Assembly: GCF_019739195.1 (NCBI RefSeq)
Contig: NZ_JAHHDS010000003.1
Coordinates: 62,001-126,000, forward strand
DNA from: Microcella sp.
GTDB taxonomy: Bacteria; Actinomycetota; Actinomycetes; Actinomycetales; Microbacteriaceae
Direction: 5' to 3'
Length of the DNA stretch: 64,000 nt
This document shows positions 25,746-36,969 of this stretch, one piece after another; position 1 is the first letter of the stretch; every line of letters begins with the position of its first letter. The notes below the pieces were generated by a model, which saw only the letters and a list, made by a program, of their open reading frames with translations, had not been told where the DNA came from and ran no database searches. Position numbers and translations under genes: made by a program.

Positions 25746-26221
25746 TGGCGAGCGGCCCCGAACGATTTCTCGCGGCGACGGCGCACTTGCCCATCACGCC
25801 CCGACGGATGCCCGACTCCACCCACACCGCCGCCGAAGCCGCTGCTGCCGTCGGCTGCGCGGTCGGCGCGATCGTCAAGTCGCTCGTCTTCGTCGCCGTG
25901 CACGCTGACGACCACCGTGAGCCCCTGATCGCTCTCGTGTGCGGCGACAACCGCGCCGACCTCGAGGCTCTCGCCGCCGTGGTCGGAGCCCGCATCGAGA
26001 AGGCCGACGCGAGCACCGTCAAGCAGGCGACGGGCTTCTCGATCGGCGGCGTGCCCCCGCTCGGTCATCCTGCCCCCGTACGCACGGTCGTCGACCGCGA
26101 CCTGCTGCGCTTCGAGACCGTGTGGTCGGCCGCGGGCAGCGCCTACGATGTGTTCCCGGCGGCCCCGCAGCAACTCATCGAGTGGGCGGGCGGCGAGCTC
26201 GCCGACATCGGCACCCGCTGA
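25745..26221 (+). CDS. YbaK/ProX-type aminoacyl-tRNA deacylase
   Basis: A 158-residue single-domain YbaK/EbsC protein, the editing fold that hydrolyses mischarged Cys-tRNA(Pro) or Ala-tRNA(Pro). Typical blocks are seen: HTAAEAAAAVGC, IVKSLVFVA with the conserved Lys, QATGFSIGGVPPLGH, and AGSAYDVFPAAPQQL near the C-terminus. Which mischarged tRNA it clears cannot be told from sequence. It is coupled to the preceding phosphatase gene through TGATG. Confidence 0.92.
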   Translation: MASGPERFLAATAHLPITPRRMPDSTHTAAEAAAAVGCAVGAIVKSLVFVAVHADDHREPLIALVCGDNRADLEALAAVVGARIEKADASTVKQATGFSIGGVPPLGHPAPVRTVVDRDLLRFETVWSAAGSAYDVFPAAPQQLIEWAGGELADIGTR

Positions 26222-26273
26222 CGGGGGTCCTTGGATTCGGGAGCGCGCCGGCCACGACGCCCCAGCCCAGGCG

Positions 26274-27368
26274 CTAGCGACGCGAGTGGCCGAGCGCGGC
26301 CTGCTCGCGCAGCAGCTCGAGCAGCACCGCGGCCGAGCGGCCCCAGTCGAAGCGCGCGGCCTCGGCGGGAGTAGCGGCCGAGCGTCGCTCCCACTCCCCC
26401 GGTTCCAGCAGCTCGGTGATGCGCGCGGCGAAGGCCTCAGCATCCCCCGTCACCGCATAGAGCGCCGTGTCGCCGCCGATCTCGCGGAAGATCGGGATGT
26501 CGCTGACGACAACGGGCGTGCCGCGCCCCATGGCCTCGACGAGCGGGATGCCGAAGCCCTCGTCGCGCGAGGCCGTCACGAGTGCCGTGGCACCGTCGAG
26601 AAGCTCGGCGTACTCGTCGTCGCTCACGCCGTTGTGCACGACGAGCGACCCCGCGGGTGCGGCCGCCTCGAATCGCTCGCGCTCGGCGGGCCGGATGCGG
26701 CTCAGCAGGTGCAGTCGCGCCCCGGGCAGGAGGTGCAGCGCCTCGACGAGCGTGTCGACACCCTTGTAGGGCATGAACGAGCCCATGTAGACGAGCTCGA
26801 TGCCCTCAGGCCGCGTGCGCGGCGTCACCGTCGTGGGCCGATCCGCTGCGTTCGGCACGACCGTGATCGAGCGCTTCGTGAGCCGCTTCGAGATCATGAG
26901 CGCGCGCGTTGTCTCACTCACCGTCACGACGGCGTCGGCCCGATTGAGCAGTACCCGCTGCGGCCACCACGCCAGGTGGTAGAGCCGCCAGCCGACCCGC
27001 ACCGGCCACGGCAGATCGCGCGGCGGCGTGGGATGCGCGTAGTAGATGAGGTCGTGCAGTGTCAGCACGAGCGGGTAGCGCCGCCAGAGCGCCCCCATGG
27101 TCTGCATGGGGCTGAACACGACGTCGGGCGACACTCGGTTGACCTGGCGCGCCACGAAAGGCTCACGCGGGCTCGTGGGGCCGCTCACGAGATGCCACGG
27201 CAGACCCTCGGGCAGCATGGCGAGTTGGCCTTCGTCGCTGATCAGCAGCTCGAGCGCCTCGGACTCGGCGAGCTGGCCGCGCAGAGCATCCACGAGACCC
27301 GCCGTGAACCGGCTGATGCCGTCGTGGCGCGGAAACCGCACGTAGCGGCAATCAACGACGATCTTCAT
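26274..27368 (-). CDS. Glycosyltransferase family 4 protein
   Basis: A 364-residue GT-B enzyme. The N-terminal domain starts MKIVVDCRYVRFPRHDGISRF with the acceptor-side GIxRF loop. The C-terminal donor domain has VYMGSFMPYKGVDTLVEAL and the GT4 EX7E motif, seen as SRDEGFGIPLVEAMGRGTPVV. The donor is likely a nucleotide sugar such as GDP-mannose, by analogy with mannosyltransferases of this group, but that is inference. It overlaps the upstream alpha/beta hydrolase gene by four bases (ATGA), so the pair is co-translated. Confidence 0.9.
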   Translation of the reverse strand: MKIVVDCRYVRFPRHDGISRFTAGLVDALRGQLAESEALELLISDEGQLAMLPEGLPWHLVSGPTSPREPFVARQVNRVSPDVVFSPMQTMGALWRRYPLVLTLHDLIYYAHPTPPRDLPWPVRVGWRLYHLAWWPQRVLLNRADAVVTVSETTRALMISKRLTKRSITVVPNAADRPTTVTPRTRPEGIELVYMGSFMPYKGVDTLVEALHLLPGARLHLLSRIRPAERERFEAAAPAGSLVVHNGVSDDEYAELLDGATALVTASRDEGFGIPLVEAMGRGTPVVVSDIPIFREIGGDTALYAVTGDAEAFAARITELLEPGEWERRSAATPAEAARFDWGRSAAVLLELLREQAALGHSRR

Positions 27369-28249
27369 GACAAGAACGTCTCGATCGCGGCAGCAGCCTC
27401 GACGGGCTTCTCGTAGTGGATGAGGTGCCCGACGCCCTCGATGACCGCGAGCTCAGCATCCGGAAACATGGTCACCAAGCGTCGCTGGGCCTCGAGAGGC
27501 GTGATGTCGTCGTGGTCGGCCACGACGAGCAGCGTCTGCTGGTGGATGCTCGCCGCGAACTCGCTCACATCGTGCGAGACCGACGTACGAAACGCTTCGA
27601 GCAGGCTCTGCCGGGTGGCGAACGCTGAGAAATAGCGGTCGTGCTCTTCGTGGATCCAGCGGCGCAGCGCCTTGTCGTCGGTCTTCGCCATCGTGACGCT
27701 CATGATGCGGGTGACGAGGCGACTGCGCAGCACCGCGAAGCCGAGCTTCTCTGGCAAGGCCGCGCCCACGCGGTAGAACCCGACCGCGAGGCGTGTGAGC
27801 ACTCCGCGAGGGCCTGCGAGGGCGTTCTGCCCGATCGGGTTGACGAGAATCACGCGGGGTGTGGGCACTCCTGAGGCGACAGCCGCCGCGACGACGATCG
27901 AGCCGAACGAGTGGCCGAGCAGCACCGCGGTGCCGTGTACTCCCGTCGTGCGCAAGAAGGCCTCGAGCCAGGCGGTGTAGCCGGCCAGGTCGTGCGCGCC
28001 CGCCGCGAGGGGCGCACTCGCGCCAAAGCCCGGCAGGTCTGGAGCGATAAAGCGCACGTGGGGCAGCTGCGCCACGACCGGACCGAGCCCGTGGTGGTCA
28101 CCGCGAAAGCCGTGCACGAGCACGAGCGTGCGCTCAGCATCGACCGGCCCGTACTCGACCCAGTGCGTACGCGCACCGAGCACCTCGGACGTGCGGTCGA
28201 CCGAGGAGATCCGCGCGAGGTCGGCGGCATACGGAGAGGGGGCGGCCAT
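27365..28249 (-). CDS. Alpha/beta hydrolase fold protein
   Basis: A 294-residue hydrolase. The oxyanion region is LVLVHGFRGDHHG and the nucleophile elbow is LLGHSFGSIV. A late Asp lies in VVADHDDITPLEAQ, and the catalytic His is in VGHLIHYEKP. The lid region between the elbow and the Asp is helical. The substrate is unknown. I set the start at the ATG at 28249, giving a natural N-terminus; the open frame continuing through the opposite strand of treS is a GC-rich shadow. TAGACT lies seven bases before the ATG, so the mRNA is probably leaderless. Confidence 0.88.
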   Translation of the reverse strand: MAAPSPYAADLARISSVDRTSEVLGARTHWVEYGPVDAERTLVLVHGFRGDHHGLGPVVAQLPHVRFIAPDLPGFGASAPLAAGAHDLAGYTAWLEAFLRTTGVHGTAVLLGHSFGSIVVAAAVASGVPTPRVILVNPIGQNALAGPRGVLTRLAVGFYRVGAALPEKLGFAVLRSRLVTRIMSVTMAKTDDKALRRWIHEEHDRYFSAFATRQSLLEAFRTSVSHDVSEFAASIHQQTLLVVADHDDITPLEAQRRLVTMFPDAELAVIEGVGHLIHYEKPVEAAAAIETFLS

Positions 28250-28255
28250 CGTGAT

Positions 28256-28262
28256 TAGTCTA
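28256..28262. promoter_or_regulatory. Shared bidirectional -10 element (hydrolase / treS)
   Basis: TAGTCTA gives TAGTCT on the plus strand (28256-28261), six bases before the treS GTG. It also gives TAGACT on the minus strand (28262-28257), seven bases before the hydrolase ATG. The two boxes overlap by five base pairs. Neither strand shows a good -35. Confidence 0.55.
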
Positions 28263-28267
28263 GGCAG

Positions 28268-29965
<1,698 letters not shown>

Positions 29966-30007
29966 CGGCGAGGGGTGTGCCGCTGTGTCGCAGTCAGAGC
30001 ACCGCTC

Positions 30008-30013
30008 TAGGCT
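30008..30013 (+). promoter_or_regulatory. -10 box of a probable leaderless promoter (exonuclease gene)
   Basis: TAGGCT lies exactly six bases before the GTG at 30020. There is no ribosome binding site. Confidence 0.45.
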
Positions 30014-30019
30014 GACTCT

Positions 30020-30709
30020 GTGACCTTGCTGCAGCGCGACCTCGCCGTGTTCGACCTCGAGACCACGGGGGTGGATGTTCGCACCTCGCGCATCGTCACC
30101 GCCTGCGTGGCCCTGCTCGATGCCAGCGGCACTGTCGTCTCGAGGCGTGACTGGCTCGCCGATCCGGGCGTGGAGATTCCGGAGGGCGCTGCAGCGGTCC
30201 ACGGCATCAGCACTGAGCGTGCTCGCGCCGAGGGCCGCCCGGCAGTCGAGGTCGTCACCGAGATTGTCGACGAGTTGCGCGCCGTACTCGGCCGCGGCAC
30301 GCCCCTTGTGGTCTACAACGCCCCCTACGACCTGACCCTGCTCGCGTGTGAGGCCGCCCGGCACGGCGTCGCGCCTCTCGTCGACCCGGCTCCCGTCATC
30401 GACCCGCTCGTCATCGACAAGGCCGTCGACCGCTACCGCAAGGGCAAGCGCACGCTGGAGGCCGCTGCCGCCCACTACAGCGTCGCTCTCGACGGGGCGC
30501 ACGACGCGGGCGTCGACGCGATCGCCGCCGGGCTCGTGGCCCGCGCGATCGCAGAGCAGCATGCCGCTGTTCTGCCTGCCACGCTAGAGGAGCTGCAGAC
30601 CGCGCAGGCCGCCTGGCACGACCAGCAGGCCAGTAGCTTCGAGGACTACATGCGCACGCAGCGCGATCACACCTTCACAGTCGACCGCGGCTGGCCCGTT
30701 CGCCACTGA
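30020..30709 (+). CDS. DEDDh 3'-5' exonuclease (DnaQ-like)
   Basis: A 229-residue exonuclease domain protein. The metal-binding acids are in AVFDLETTG near residue 10, Asp in VVYNAPYDLTLL near 100, and the His-x4-Asp pair in AHDAGVDAIAAG near 158. The family includes proofreading epsilon subunits and stand-alone exonucleases. The absence of a polymerase-binding tail suggests a stand-alone repair or nucleic-acid processing role. The GTG start appears to be at the mRNA 5' end. Confidence 0.9.
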   Translation: MTLLQRDLAVFDLETTGVDVRTSRIVTACVALLDASGTVVSRRDWLADPGVEIPEGAAAVHGISTERARAEGRPAVEVVTEIVDELRAVLGRGTPLVVYNAPYDLTLLACEAARHGVAPLVDPAPVIDPLVIDKAVDRYRKGKRTLEAAAAHYSVALDGAHDAGVDAIAAGLVARAIAEQHAAVLPATLEELQTAQAAWHDQQASSFEDYMRTQRDHTFTVDRGWPVRH

Positions 30710-30741
30710 CGAATTCGCCCGCGGTCTGCCACACTCTCCGC

Positions 30742-31671
30742 ATGCCAGGTGCGTCATCGATCTCGGTGAGCAGACTCACCAAGCGGTACGACGATCTCGT
30801 CGCGGTCGACGAGATCTCTTTCGAGGTGCAGGCAGGCAGTGTCTTCGCTTTTCTCGGCACCAACGGGGCGGGCAAATCAACGACCATCGGTTGCATCACC
30901 ACGGTGCTCTCGAGCGATGCCGGTGAGATCGTCGTCGACGGCCACGACGTGCGCCGCGATCCCGAGCCGGTGCGCGAGCGCATCGGAGTGGTTTTTCAAG
31001 AGTCGATGCTCGACGCGCCGCTTACCGCCCGCGAGAACCTTCGCACCCGGGCCCGCTTCTACGGCGCCGATCGTGAGCAGATCGACGATCGCATCGCCGA
31101 ACTCGGTGCGCTCATCGGCGTGGAGGAGTTTCTCGACAGGCGGTACGGCACCCTCTCGGGCGGGCAACGTCGCCGGGTCGACATCGCTCGCGCGCTGCTG
31201 CACTCACCGTCGATCCTGTTCCTCGACGAGCCCACCGCGGGCCTCGACCCGGCCAGCCGCGCCGTGGTGTGGTCGACCATCCACGACCTGCGCGATCGTC
31301 ACGGCTTGACGGTCTTCTTGACGACGCACTACATGGAAGAGACCGAGAACGCCGATCAGGTGAGCATCATTGAACGAGGCCGCATCATCGCTCAGGGCTC
31401 GCCGGCCGAGCTGCGAACTCGCCACAGTTCGAGCGTGCTCTCGGTGACCACGCGCAATCGCTCGGCGTTGACGAAGCTCGCCCGAGTCCACGGGCTCGAG
31501 GTGCGCGAGCACGGTGAGGTGATCGAAATGCGCGTCGACGGTGCCGACGTAGCTCGACGACTCATCGCTGACCACGGCGATGACGTGCTCGACTTCGAAT
31601 TTCGGCACGGTTCGATGGACGACGTCTTTCTCGCACTCACGGGGCGCACGCCCGAGCCAGAGGGGGCGTGA
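30742..31671 (+). CDS. ABC-2 type exporter ATP-binding protein
   Basis: A 309-residue ATPase of the DrrA/CcmA group. Walker A is GTNGAGKST at 39-47, the Q-loop lies in VVFQESMLDAPLT, the signature is TLSGGQRRRVDIARAL, and Walker B is LFLDEPTAGLDP, followed by the switch His in LTTHYMEE. A C-terminal extension after about 225 is usual for this group. The stop overlaps the start of the next gene, its permease partner. A weak CACACT box lies six bases before the ATG. The exported compound is unknown. Confidence 0.93.
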   Translation: MPGASSISVSRLTKRYDDLVAVDEISFEVQAGSVFAFLGTNGAGKSTTIGCITTVLSSDAGEIVVDGHDVRRDPEPVRERIGVVFQESMLDAPLTARENLRTRARFYGADREQIDDRIAELGALIGVEEFLDRRYGTLSGGQRRRVDIARALLHSPSILFLDEPTAGLDPASRAVVWSTIHDLRDRHGLTVFLTTHYMEETENADQVSIIERGRIIAQGSPAELRTRHSSSVLSVTTRNRSALTKLARVHGLEVREHGEVIEMRVDGADVARRLIADHGDDVLDFEFRHGSMDDVFLALTGRTPEPEGA

Positions 31672-32549
31672 TGAGACTCGCTGTCACGATCATGGGGCGC
31701 AATCTGCGGCTCTTCTTCCGCGACCGCGCAGGCGTCGCCTTCTCGCTTCTGGGCGCCCTCATCGTCTTCGTGCTCTACGCGCTGTTCCTCTCCGATTTGC
31801 AGGCGCGCTCGATCGCATCCTCATTCCCGGATGCGACGATGTCAGACGTGCGGGCCTTCGTCGACACCTGGATGTTCGCCGGCATCATCGCGATGACCTC
31901 GAGCACCACCTCGCTCGGCGCGCTCGGAGTCTTCGTCGACGACGCCGCGACGGGCCGAGTGCGAGACTTCCTGGTGTCGCCGATCCGCCAGTGGCAGCTG
32001 GTGCTCGGCTATCTGCTCGCCACCATCGTCGTTGCACTCGTGATGACCGTCATCGTGCTGATGGTGAGCCTGGCCTATCTGTTTTTTGTCGACGGAGTGA
32101 CGATCGGCTTCGCCGAGGTGGTGGCCACCCTGGTCTGGATCACTCTCTCGTGCTGCGCCTTTGCCGCGGTGTGGGCCTTCGTGGCCTCGTTCCTGCGCAC
32201 GACCGCGGCGTTCTCTGCCCTGTCGACGGTCGTGGGCACCCTCATCGGCTTTCTCGCCGGGGCGTTCATCGCGGTCGGGCTGTTTCCGTCGGGTGTGCGC
32301 GACCTCGTCAACGCGCTGCCCTTCGCCCAGTCGGCCATGCTGATGAGGCAACAGTTCACGGCTGAGAGCCTCACCGCTCTCGTCGGCGACGAATCCGCAG
32401 CCACCGCCGCGCTCAGCGAGTTCTACGGCATCACCACCGTGATCGGGGGCGAGGTCGTTCCGGTGCCCGTCGTCGCAGGTCTGCTGCTGGTCTACGGGCT
32501 CGTCTTCACGGCGCTGGCCGTTTGGCGCATTCGCGCGCGCATCACCTAG
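31671..32549 (+). CDS. ABC-2 type exporter permease
   Basis: A 292-residue integral membrane protein with six hydrophobic segments and the ABC-2 permease layout. It has an N-terminal amphipathic MRLAVTIMGRNLRLFFRDRAG, a large first extracytoplasmic loop (about 42-60), a mid-protein FLVSPIRQWQLVLGYLLA element, and a final helix LLLVYGLVFTALAVWRI. The ATG at 31671 shares TGATG with the ATPase stop; a GTG three bases earlier is an alternative. With the ATPase it forms a simple exporter. Confidence 0.9.
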   Translation: MRLAVTIMGRNLRLFFRDRAGVAFSLLGALIVFVLYALFLSDLQARSIASSFPDATMSDVRAFVDTWMFAGIIAMTSSTTSLGALGVFVDDAATGRVRDFLVSPIRQWQLVLGYLLATIVVALVMTVIVLMVSLAYLFFVDGVTIGFAEVVATLVWITLSCCAFAAVWAFVASFLRTTAAFSALSTVVGTLIGFLAGAFIAVGLFPSGVRDLVNALPFAQSAMLMRQQFTAESLTALVGDESAATAALSEFYGITTVIGGEVVPVPVVAGLLLVYGLVFTALAVWRIRARIT

Positions 32550-32600
32550 TCGGTGGAGTGTCCGCGTTCGAGAGACCAGTAGGCGCTCCCGGCGGCAACA

Positions 32601-32633
32601 ACGAAGGGCCCCACCAGCGGCGGGGCCCTTCGT
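32601..32633 (-). terminator. Intrinsic terminator after rpmE2, possibly bidirectional
   Basis: ACGAAGGGCCCC (32601-32612) pairs perfectly with GGGGCCCTTCGT (32622-32633), a twelve-base stem with a nine-base loop. It lies 15 bases beyond the rpmE2 stop and between two convergent genes. The minus-strand exit is moderately T-rich (TTGTTG). Confidence 0.75.
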
Positions 32634-32648
32634 GATGCAGAAGGTTGA

Positions 32649-32897
32649 CTAGTTGCCGAAGCCCTTGAAGCGCTGGTTGAACTTCTCGACGCGACCGGCC
32701 GAGTCCATGATGCGCTGCTTGCCCGTGTAGAACGGGTGCGAGGCCGACGAGATCTCGACGTCGATGACCGGGTAGGTCACACCGTCGAGGTCGATCGTCT
32801 TCTCGCTCGTCACCGTTGAACGGGTGAGGAACGTCTCGCCCGAGGCGAGGTCGCGGAATACGATCGCCGCGTACTCGGGGTGAATGTCAGTCTTCAT
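32649..32897 (-). CDS. rpmE2: Ribosomal protein L31 type B
   Basis: An 82-residue type B L31. Family landmarks are [37 protein letters not shown] and [11 protein letters not shown]. It lacks the Cys residues of zinc-binding type A L31, so it is the zinc-independent paralogue often induced by zinc limitation. The ATG at 32897 has AAGGA upstream; the frame extends further, but that would not match the family. The leader can form two hairpins, described separately. Confidence 0.96.
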   Translation of the reverse strand: MKTDIHPEYAAIVFRDLASGETFLTRSTVTSEKTIDLDGVTYPVIDVEISSASHPFYTGKQRIMDSAGRVEKFNQRFKGFGN

Positions 32898-32980
32898 GAA
32901 CGGATTCCTTGAGAAGTCTTGGCCGGTGGTAGACCACCGGGGCACGATGATGGGCCCGTCAGGCCCAGCTATCGAGAATA
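32898..32980 (-). promoter_or_regulatory. rpmE2 promoter and structured leader
   Basis: On the minus strand a TATTCT -10 candidate (32975-32980) would start transcription near 32968. The leader then contains GGGCC/GGCCC (32952-32966) and a strong eight-base stem CCGGTGGT/ACCACCGG with a two-base loop (32923-32940), before AAGGA and the ATG. L31 genes are known to carry autoregulatory leaders in several bacterial groups, including actinobacteria. The palindrome does not resemble a Zur box. Confidence 0.5.
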
Positions 32981-33006
32981 GCAGAGGGCGGCGCGAACAG
33001 CCGCGA

Positions 33007-33789
<783 letters not shown>

Positions 33790-33824
33790 GATGGCTCCAG
33801 CGTAGAGCACCGAGCCGGCAGCTC

Positions 33825-35009
33825 TCAGACCAGCAGACCGGCGTAGAGCTCGCTCGTGCGCGACGCAATCGTGTCCCACGAGAACATGTGCTCGGCGCGC
33901 TTGCGCCCCTCGGCACCCATCGCCCGCGCCGCGTCGGGGTCTGCCACGACCTCGGTGAGCACGGCTGCGAGATCGGCGATGAAGCGCTCGGGGTCGAGCG
34001 GCGTGCCCGACCCGTCGTGCACCTGGTCGATCGGTACGAGGCGCCCCGTGACGCCGTCGTCGACGACCTCAGGAATGCCGCCGGTGTTCGTGCCGACGAC
34101 GGCGACTCCGCACGCCATTGCCTCGAGGTTCACGATCCCTAAGGGCTCGTAGACGCTCGGACAGACGAAGGTCGTGGCGCTCGACAGCACGGCCGAGAGC
34201 TCGAGCGGCGAGAGCATGCGCTCGATCCACACGACGCCGGTGCGCTCGGCCTGCAACGCGGCGACGCCGTGCTGCACTTCGCGCAGAATCTCGGGCGTAT
34301 CAGGTGCTCCGGCGCACAAGATCAGTTGAACGTCGGAAGGCAGACGACGGGCCGCCTGAAGCAAGTAGGGCAGACCCTTCTGCCGCGTGATGCGGCCGAC
34401 GAACACCACGGATGGGCGATCAGGGTCGATGCCGAGCGACCGCACCGCGTCGTGGTCGATCACGCGCTGCCAGCGGTCGAGATCGATGCCGTTGTGGATC
34501 ACCGAGACCCGAGACTCGTCGATCTCGGGGTAGCACCGCAGAATGTCGCGACGCATGCCCTCGCTCACGGCGATCACAGCATCCGCCGTTTCGAAAGCGT
34601 TCTTCTCGATCCACCGCGAGACGCGGTAGCCGCCGCCGAGTTGCTCGGCCTTCCACGGACGCAACGGCTCGAGGCTGTGTGCCGTGACGACGTGCGGGAT
34701 ACCGTGCAGCAGCTGAGCCAGCTGGCCAGCCGCATTCGCGTACCACGTGTGCGAGTGCACCAGGTCGGCGCCATCGACATCATCGGCAATCGCAAGGTCG
34801 ACGCCCAGCGTCGCGAGAGCAGGGTTCGCCGAGCTGAGCGTGCCGGGCACGAGGTAGGCGTGCGTGTCGGCCTCGTTGCGCGGCGCCCCGAAACAGCGCA
34901 CGCGCACGTCGAGCGTGTGCCGCAGGGCCCGCACGAGCTCGGCGACGTGCACACCTGCTCCCCCGTAGACCTCGGGCGGGTATTCACGGCTGATCACGTC
35001 GACGCGCAT
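33825..35009 (-). CDS. glgA: Glycogen synthase, actinobacterial GT4 type (GlgA/GlgM)
   Basis: A 394-residue GT-B enzyme. The N-terminal EYPPEVYGGAGVHVAELVRAL holds the GGxG substrate loop. The donor domain has VFVGRITRQKGLPYLLQA and an EX7E region reading SVYEPLGIVNLEAMACG. This shorter form belongs to GT4, unlike the roughly 480-residue GT5 GlgA of enterobacteria. In mycobacteria the same family uses ADP-glucose to make maltose-1-phosphate (GlgM) or to extend glucan. It is divergent from glgC, which makes the ADP-glucose donor. TACCGT six bases before the ATG suggests a leaderless mRNA. Confidence 0.92.
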   Translation of the reverse strand: MRVDVISREYPPEVYGGAGVHVAELVRALRHTLDVRVRCFGAPRNEADTHAYLVPGTLSSANPALATLGVDLAIADDVDGADLVHSHTWYANAAGQLAQLLHGIPHVVTAHSLEPLRPWKAEQLGGGYRVSRWIEKNAFETADAVIAVSEGMRRDILRCYPEIDESRVSVIHNGIDLDRWQRVIDHDAVRSLGIDPDRPSVVFVGRITRQKGLPYLLQAARRLPSDVQLILCAGAPDTPEILREVQHGVAALQAERTGVVWIERMLSPLELSAVLSSATTFVCPSVYEPLGIVNLEAMACGVAVVGTNTGGIPEVVDDGVTGRLVPIDQVHDGSGTPLDPERFIADLAAVLTEVVADPDAARAMGAEGRKRAEHMFSWDTIASRTSELYAGLLV

Positions 35010-35015
35010 GAGTTG

Positions 35016-35021
35016 ACGGTA
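35016..35021 (-). promoter_or_regulatory. -10 box of a probable leaderless promoter (glgA)
   Basis: On the minus strand TACCGT is followed by six bases and the ATG at 35009. Confidence 0.45.
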
Positions 35022-35058
35022 GTACAGCCTGCCTCTCCCCTTGCACGCGTGGCTCGCC

Positions 35059-35064
35059 TAGTGT
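35059..35064 (+). promoter_or_regulatory. -10 box of a probable leaderless promoter (glgC)
   Basis: TAGTGT is followed by six bases and the ATG at 35071. It lies 38 bases from the divergent glgA box, so the two promoters could influence each other. Confidence 0.45.
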
Positions 35065-35070
35065 GGGGCC

Positions 35071-36306
35071 ATGTCGACACCCAAGATCTTCGGAATCGTG
35101 CTCGCCGGCGGCGAGGGCAAGCGCCTCATGCCCCTCACGGTCGACCGCGCCAAGCCCGGGGTTCCCTTCGCCGGTGGCTACCGCCTGATCGACTTCGCTT
35201 TGTCAAACCTCATCAACTCAGGGCTGCGTCAGATTGTCGTGCTGACGCAGTACAAGAGCCACTCGCTCGACCGTCACGTGAGCCAGGTCTGGCGCTTGAG
35301 CGGCATGCTCAATTCGTACGTCGCGTCGGTGCCAGCCCAGCAGCGGCTCGGCAAGAGATGGTTCTCGGGGTCGGCCGACGCCATCTTCCAGAGCCTCAAC
35401 CTCATCCGTGACGAGAAGCCCGACATCGTCATCGTGGTCGGCGCCGATCACGTGTACCGCATGGACTTCCGGCAGATGATCGATGCCCACATCGCCAACG
35501 GTGCCGGCGTCACCGTGGCCGGTATCCGTCAGCCGATCGCCCTGGCCGATCAGTTCGGCGTCATCGAGACCGACCCCGCGAACCCCCAGCGCATCGCCGC
35601 CTTCCACGAGAAGCCGAAGAACGCGATCGGGCTGCAGGATGCTCCGCACGAGGTTCTCGCGTCGATGGGCAACTACGTGTTCGACGCCGATGTGCTCATG
35701 GACGCCGTAACCCGTGACGCCGACGACGCCGACTCGTCGCACGACATGGGTGGCGACATCGTGCCCGATTTCGTCACGCGCGGCGAAGCCTTTGTCTACG
35801 ACCTCAACCTCAATGATGTTCCGGGTTCGACCGATCGTGACAAGTTCTACTGGCGCGACGTCGGCACGATCGAGTCGTTCTTCGATGCTCACCAAGACCT
35901 CATCTCGGCCTTGCCGGTGTTCAACCTGTACAACTCTGAGTGGCCGATCTACGCGCAGCAGCTCAACTCACCGCCCGCCAAGTTCGTGCGCGATGCGAGC
36001 GGCTCGACCGGTGCCGTCATAGACTCGATCGTCTCGCTCGGCTCGGTGATCTCGGGCTCGCACATCGAACGCAGCGTCATCGGACCCTGGGTGACGATCG
36101 AATCGGCAACGATCACTGACGCGGTCGTCTTCGAGCGCACAGTGATCGGCGCAGGTGCCGTCGTGCGGCGGGCTATTCTCGACAAAGAGGTCGTCGTGGC
36201 CCCCGGCGCTCAGGTGGGCGTCGACCACGCGGCCGACATCGCCCGGGGGCTCACCGTTACCGAGACCGGCATCACGGTAGCCGGCAAGGGCGTGCACATC
36301 AGCTGA
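35071..36306 (+). CDS. glgC: Glucose-1-phosphate adenylyltransferase
   Basis: A 411-residue enzyme that makes ADP-glucose from glucose-1-phosphate and ATP, the committed step of glycogen synthesis. The nucleotidyltransferase domain begins [16 protein letters not shown] and includes [16 protein letters not shown] and [14 protein letters not shown] left-handed beta-helix domain follows ([24 protein letters not shown], then [11 protein letters not shown]). The length matches bacterial GlgC. It is divergent from glgA with 61 bases between start codons. Confidence 0.97.
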   Translation: MSTPKIFGIVLAGGEGKRLMPLTVDRAKPGVPFAGGYRLIDFALSNLINSGLRQIVVLTQYKSHSLDRHVSQVWRLSGMLNSYVASVPAQQRLGKRWFSGSADAIFQSLNLIRDEKPDIVIVVGADHVYRMDFRQMIDAHIANGAGVTVAGIRQPIALADQFGVIETDPANPQRIAAFHEKPKNAIGLQDAPHEVLASMGNYVFDADVLMDAVTRDADDADSSHDMGGDIVPDFVTRGEAFVYDLNLNDVPGSTDRDKFYWRDVGTIESFFDAHQDLISALPVFNLYNSEWPIYAQQLNSPPAKFVRDASGSTGAVIDSIVSLGSVISGSHIERSVIGPWVTIESATITDAVVFERTVIGAGAVVRRAILDKEVVVAPGAQVGVDHAADIARGLTVTETGITVAGKGVHIS

Positions 36307-36336
36307 CCGACTTCTAAGCCTTCGAGGAGCCCCGCC

Positions 36337-36969
36337 ATGGCACGGTTTCTCGTCGTGCTCGACGTCGACTCGACGCTCATCGAGCAAGAAGTCATCGAGC
36401 TGCTGGCCGAGGAGGCCGGATCGCTCGAGCAGGTCGCCGCGATCACCGCGCGGGCGATGGCGGGCGAGCTCGACTTCAGCCGCTCGCTGGTCGAGCGCGT
36501 CGCAACGCTGCAGGGCCTCGAGGCGGCTGCACTCGAGCGGGTGTCGGCGCGCGTCGAGCTCACGCGCGGGGCAGAACAGCTCGTGGAGGGCATCCACGCC
36601 GCTGACGGCGCCGTCACCGTGGTCTCGGGAGGCTTTCACGAACTGCTCGACCCGATCGCGGCCCGGCTGGGGCTCAATGCCCACCGGGCGAACCGGCTCG
36701 AGGTCACCGATGCCCGCCTCACGGGGCGCACAACGGGTGCGATCATCGACGCAGCCGCGAAGCGGGATGCTCTGCTCGAGTGGGCGCACCAGTTCGACGT
36801 GCCGCTGACCCGCACTGTGGCGATCGGCGACGGCGCGAACGATCTCGCCATGATGCAGGCGGCCGCGCTGTCGATCGCGTTCGACGCGAAGCCCGTCGTG
36901 CGCGACGCGGCGCACGTGAGCGTGCCGGAGCGTGACCTCTCGGTCGTGCTGGCGGTGCTGGGCCTTTAG
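36337..36969 (+). CDS. serB: Phosphoserine phosphatase (single-domain HAD)
   Basis: A 210-residue HAD hydrolase releasing serine from phosphoserine in the last step of serine synthesis. Motif I is LDVDSTLIEQE (nucleophile D9, acid D11), motif II is VVSGGFHELLDP, and motif III/IV is IGDGANDLAMMQAA. The ACT regulatory domains found in longer SerB proteins are absent. GAGGAG precedes the ATG. The stop shares TTAG with the convergent fabG stop. Confidence 0.92.
   Translation: MARFLVVLDVDSTLIEQEVIELLAEEAGSLEQVAAITARAMAGELDFSRSLVERVATLQGLEAAALERVSARVELTRGAEQLVEGIHAADGAVTVVSGGFHELLDPIAARLGLNAHRANRLEVTDARLTGRTTGAIIDAAAKRDALLEWAHQFDVPLTRTVAIGDGANDLAMMQAAALSIAFDAKPVVRDAAHVSVPERDLSVVLAVLGL

Noticed and set aside
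32923-32940. Zur operator upstream of rpmE2
   Set aside because: The palindrome CCGGTGGT-AG-ACCACCGG is GC-rich and unlike the AT-rich Zur consensus. It lies downstream of the predicted start, so an RNA hairpin role is more likely.
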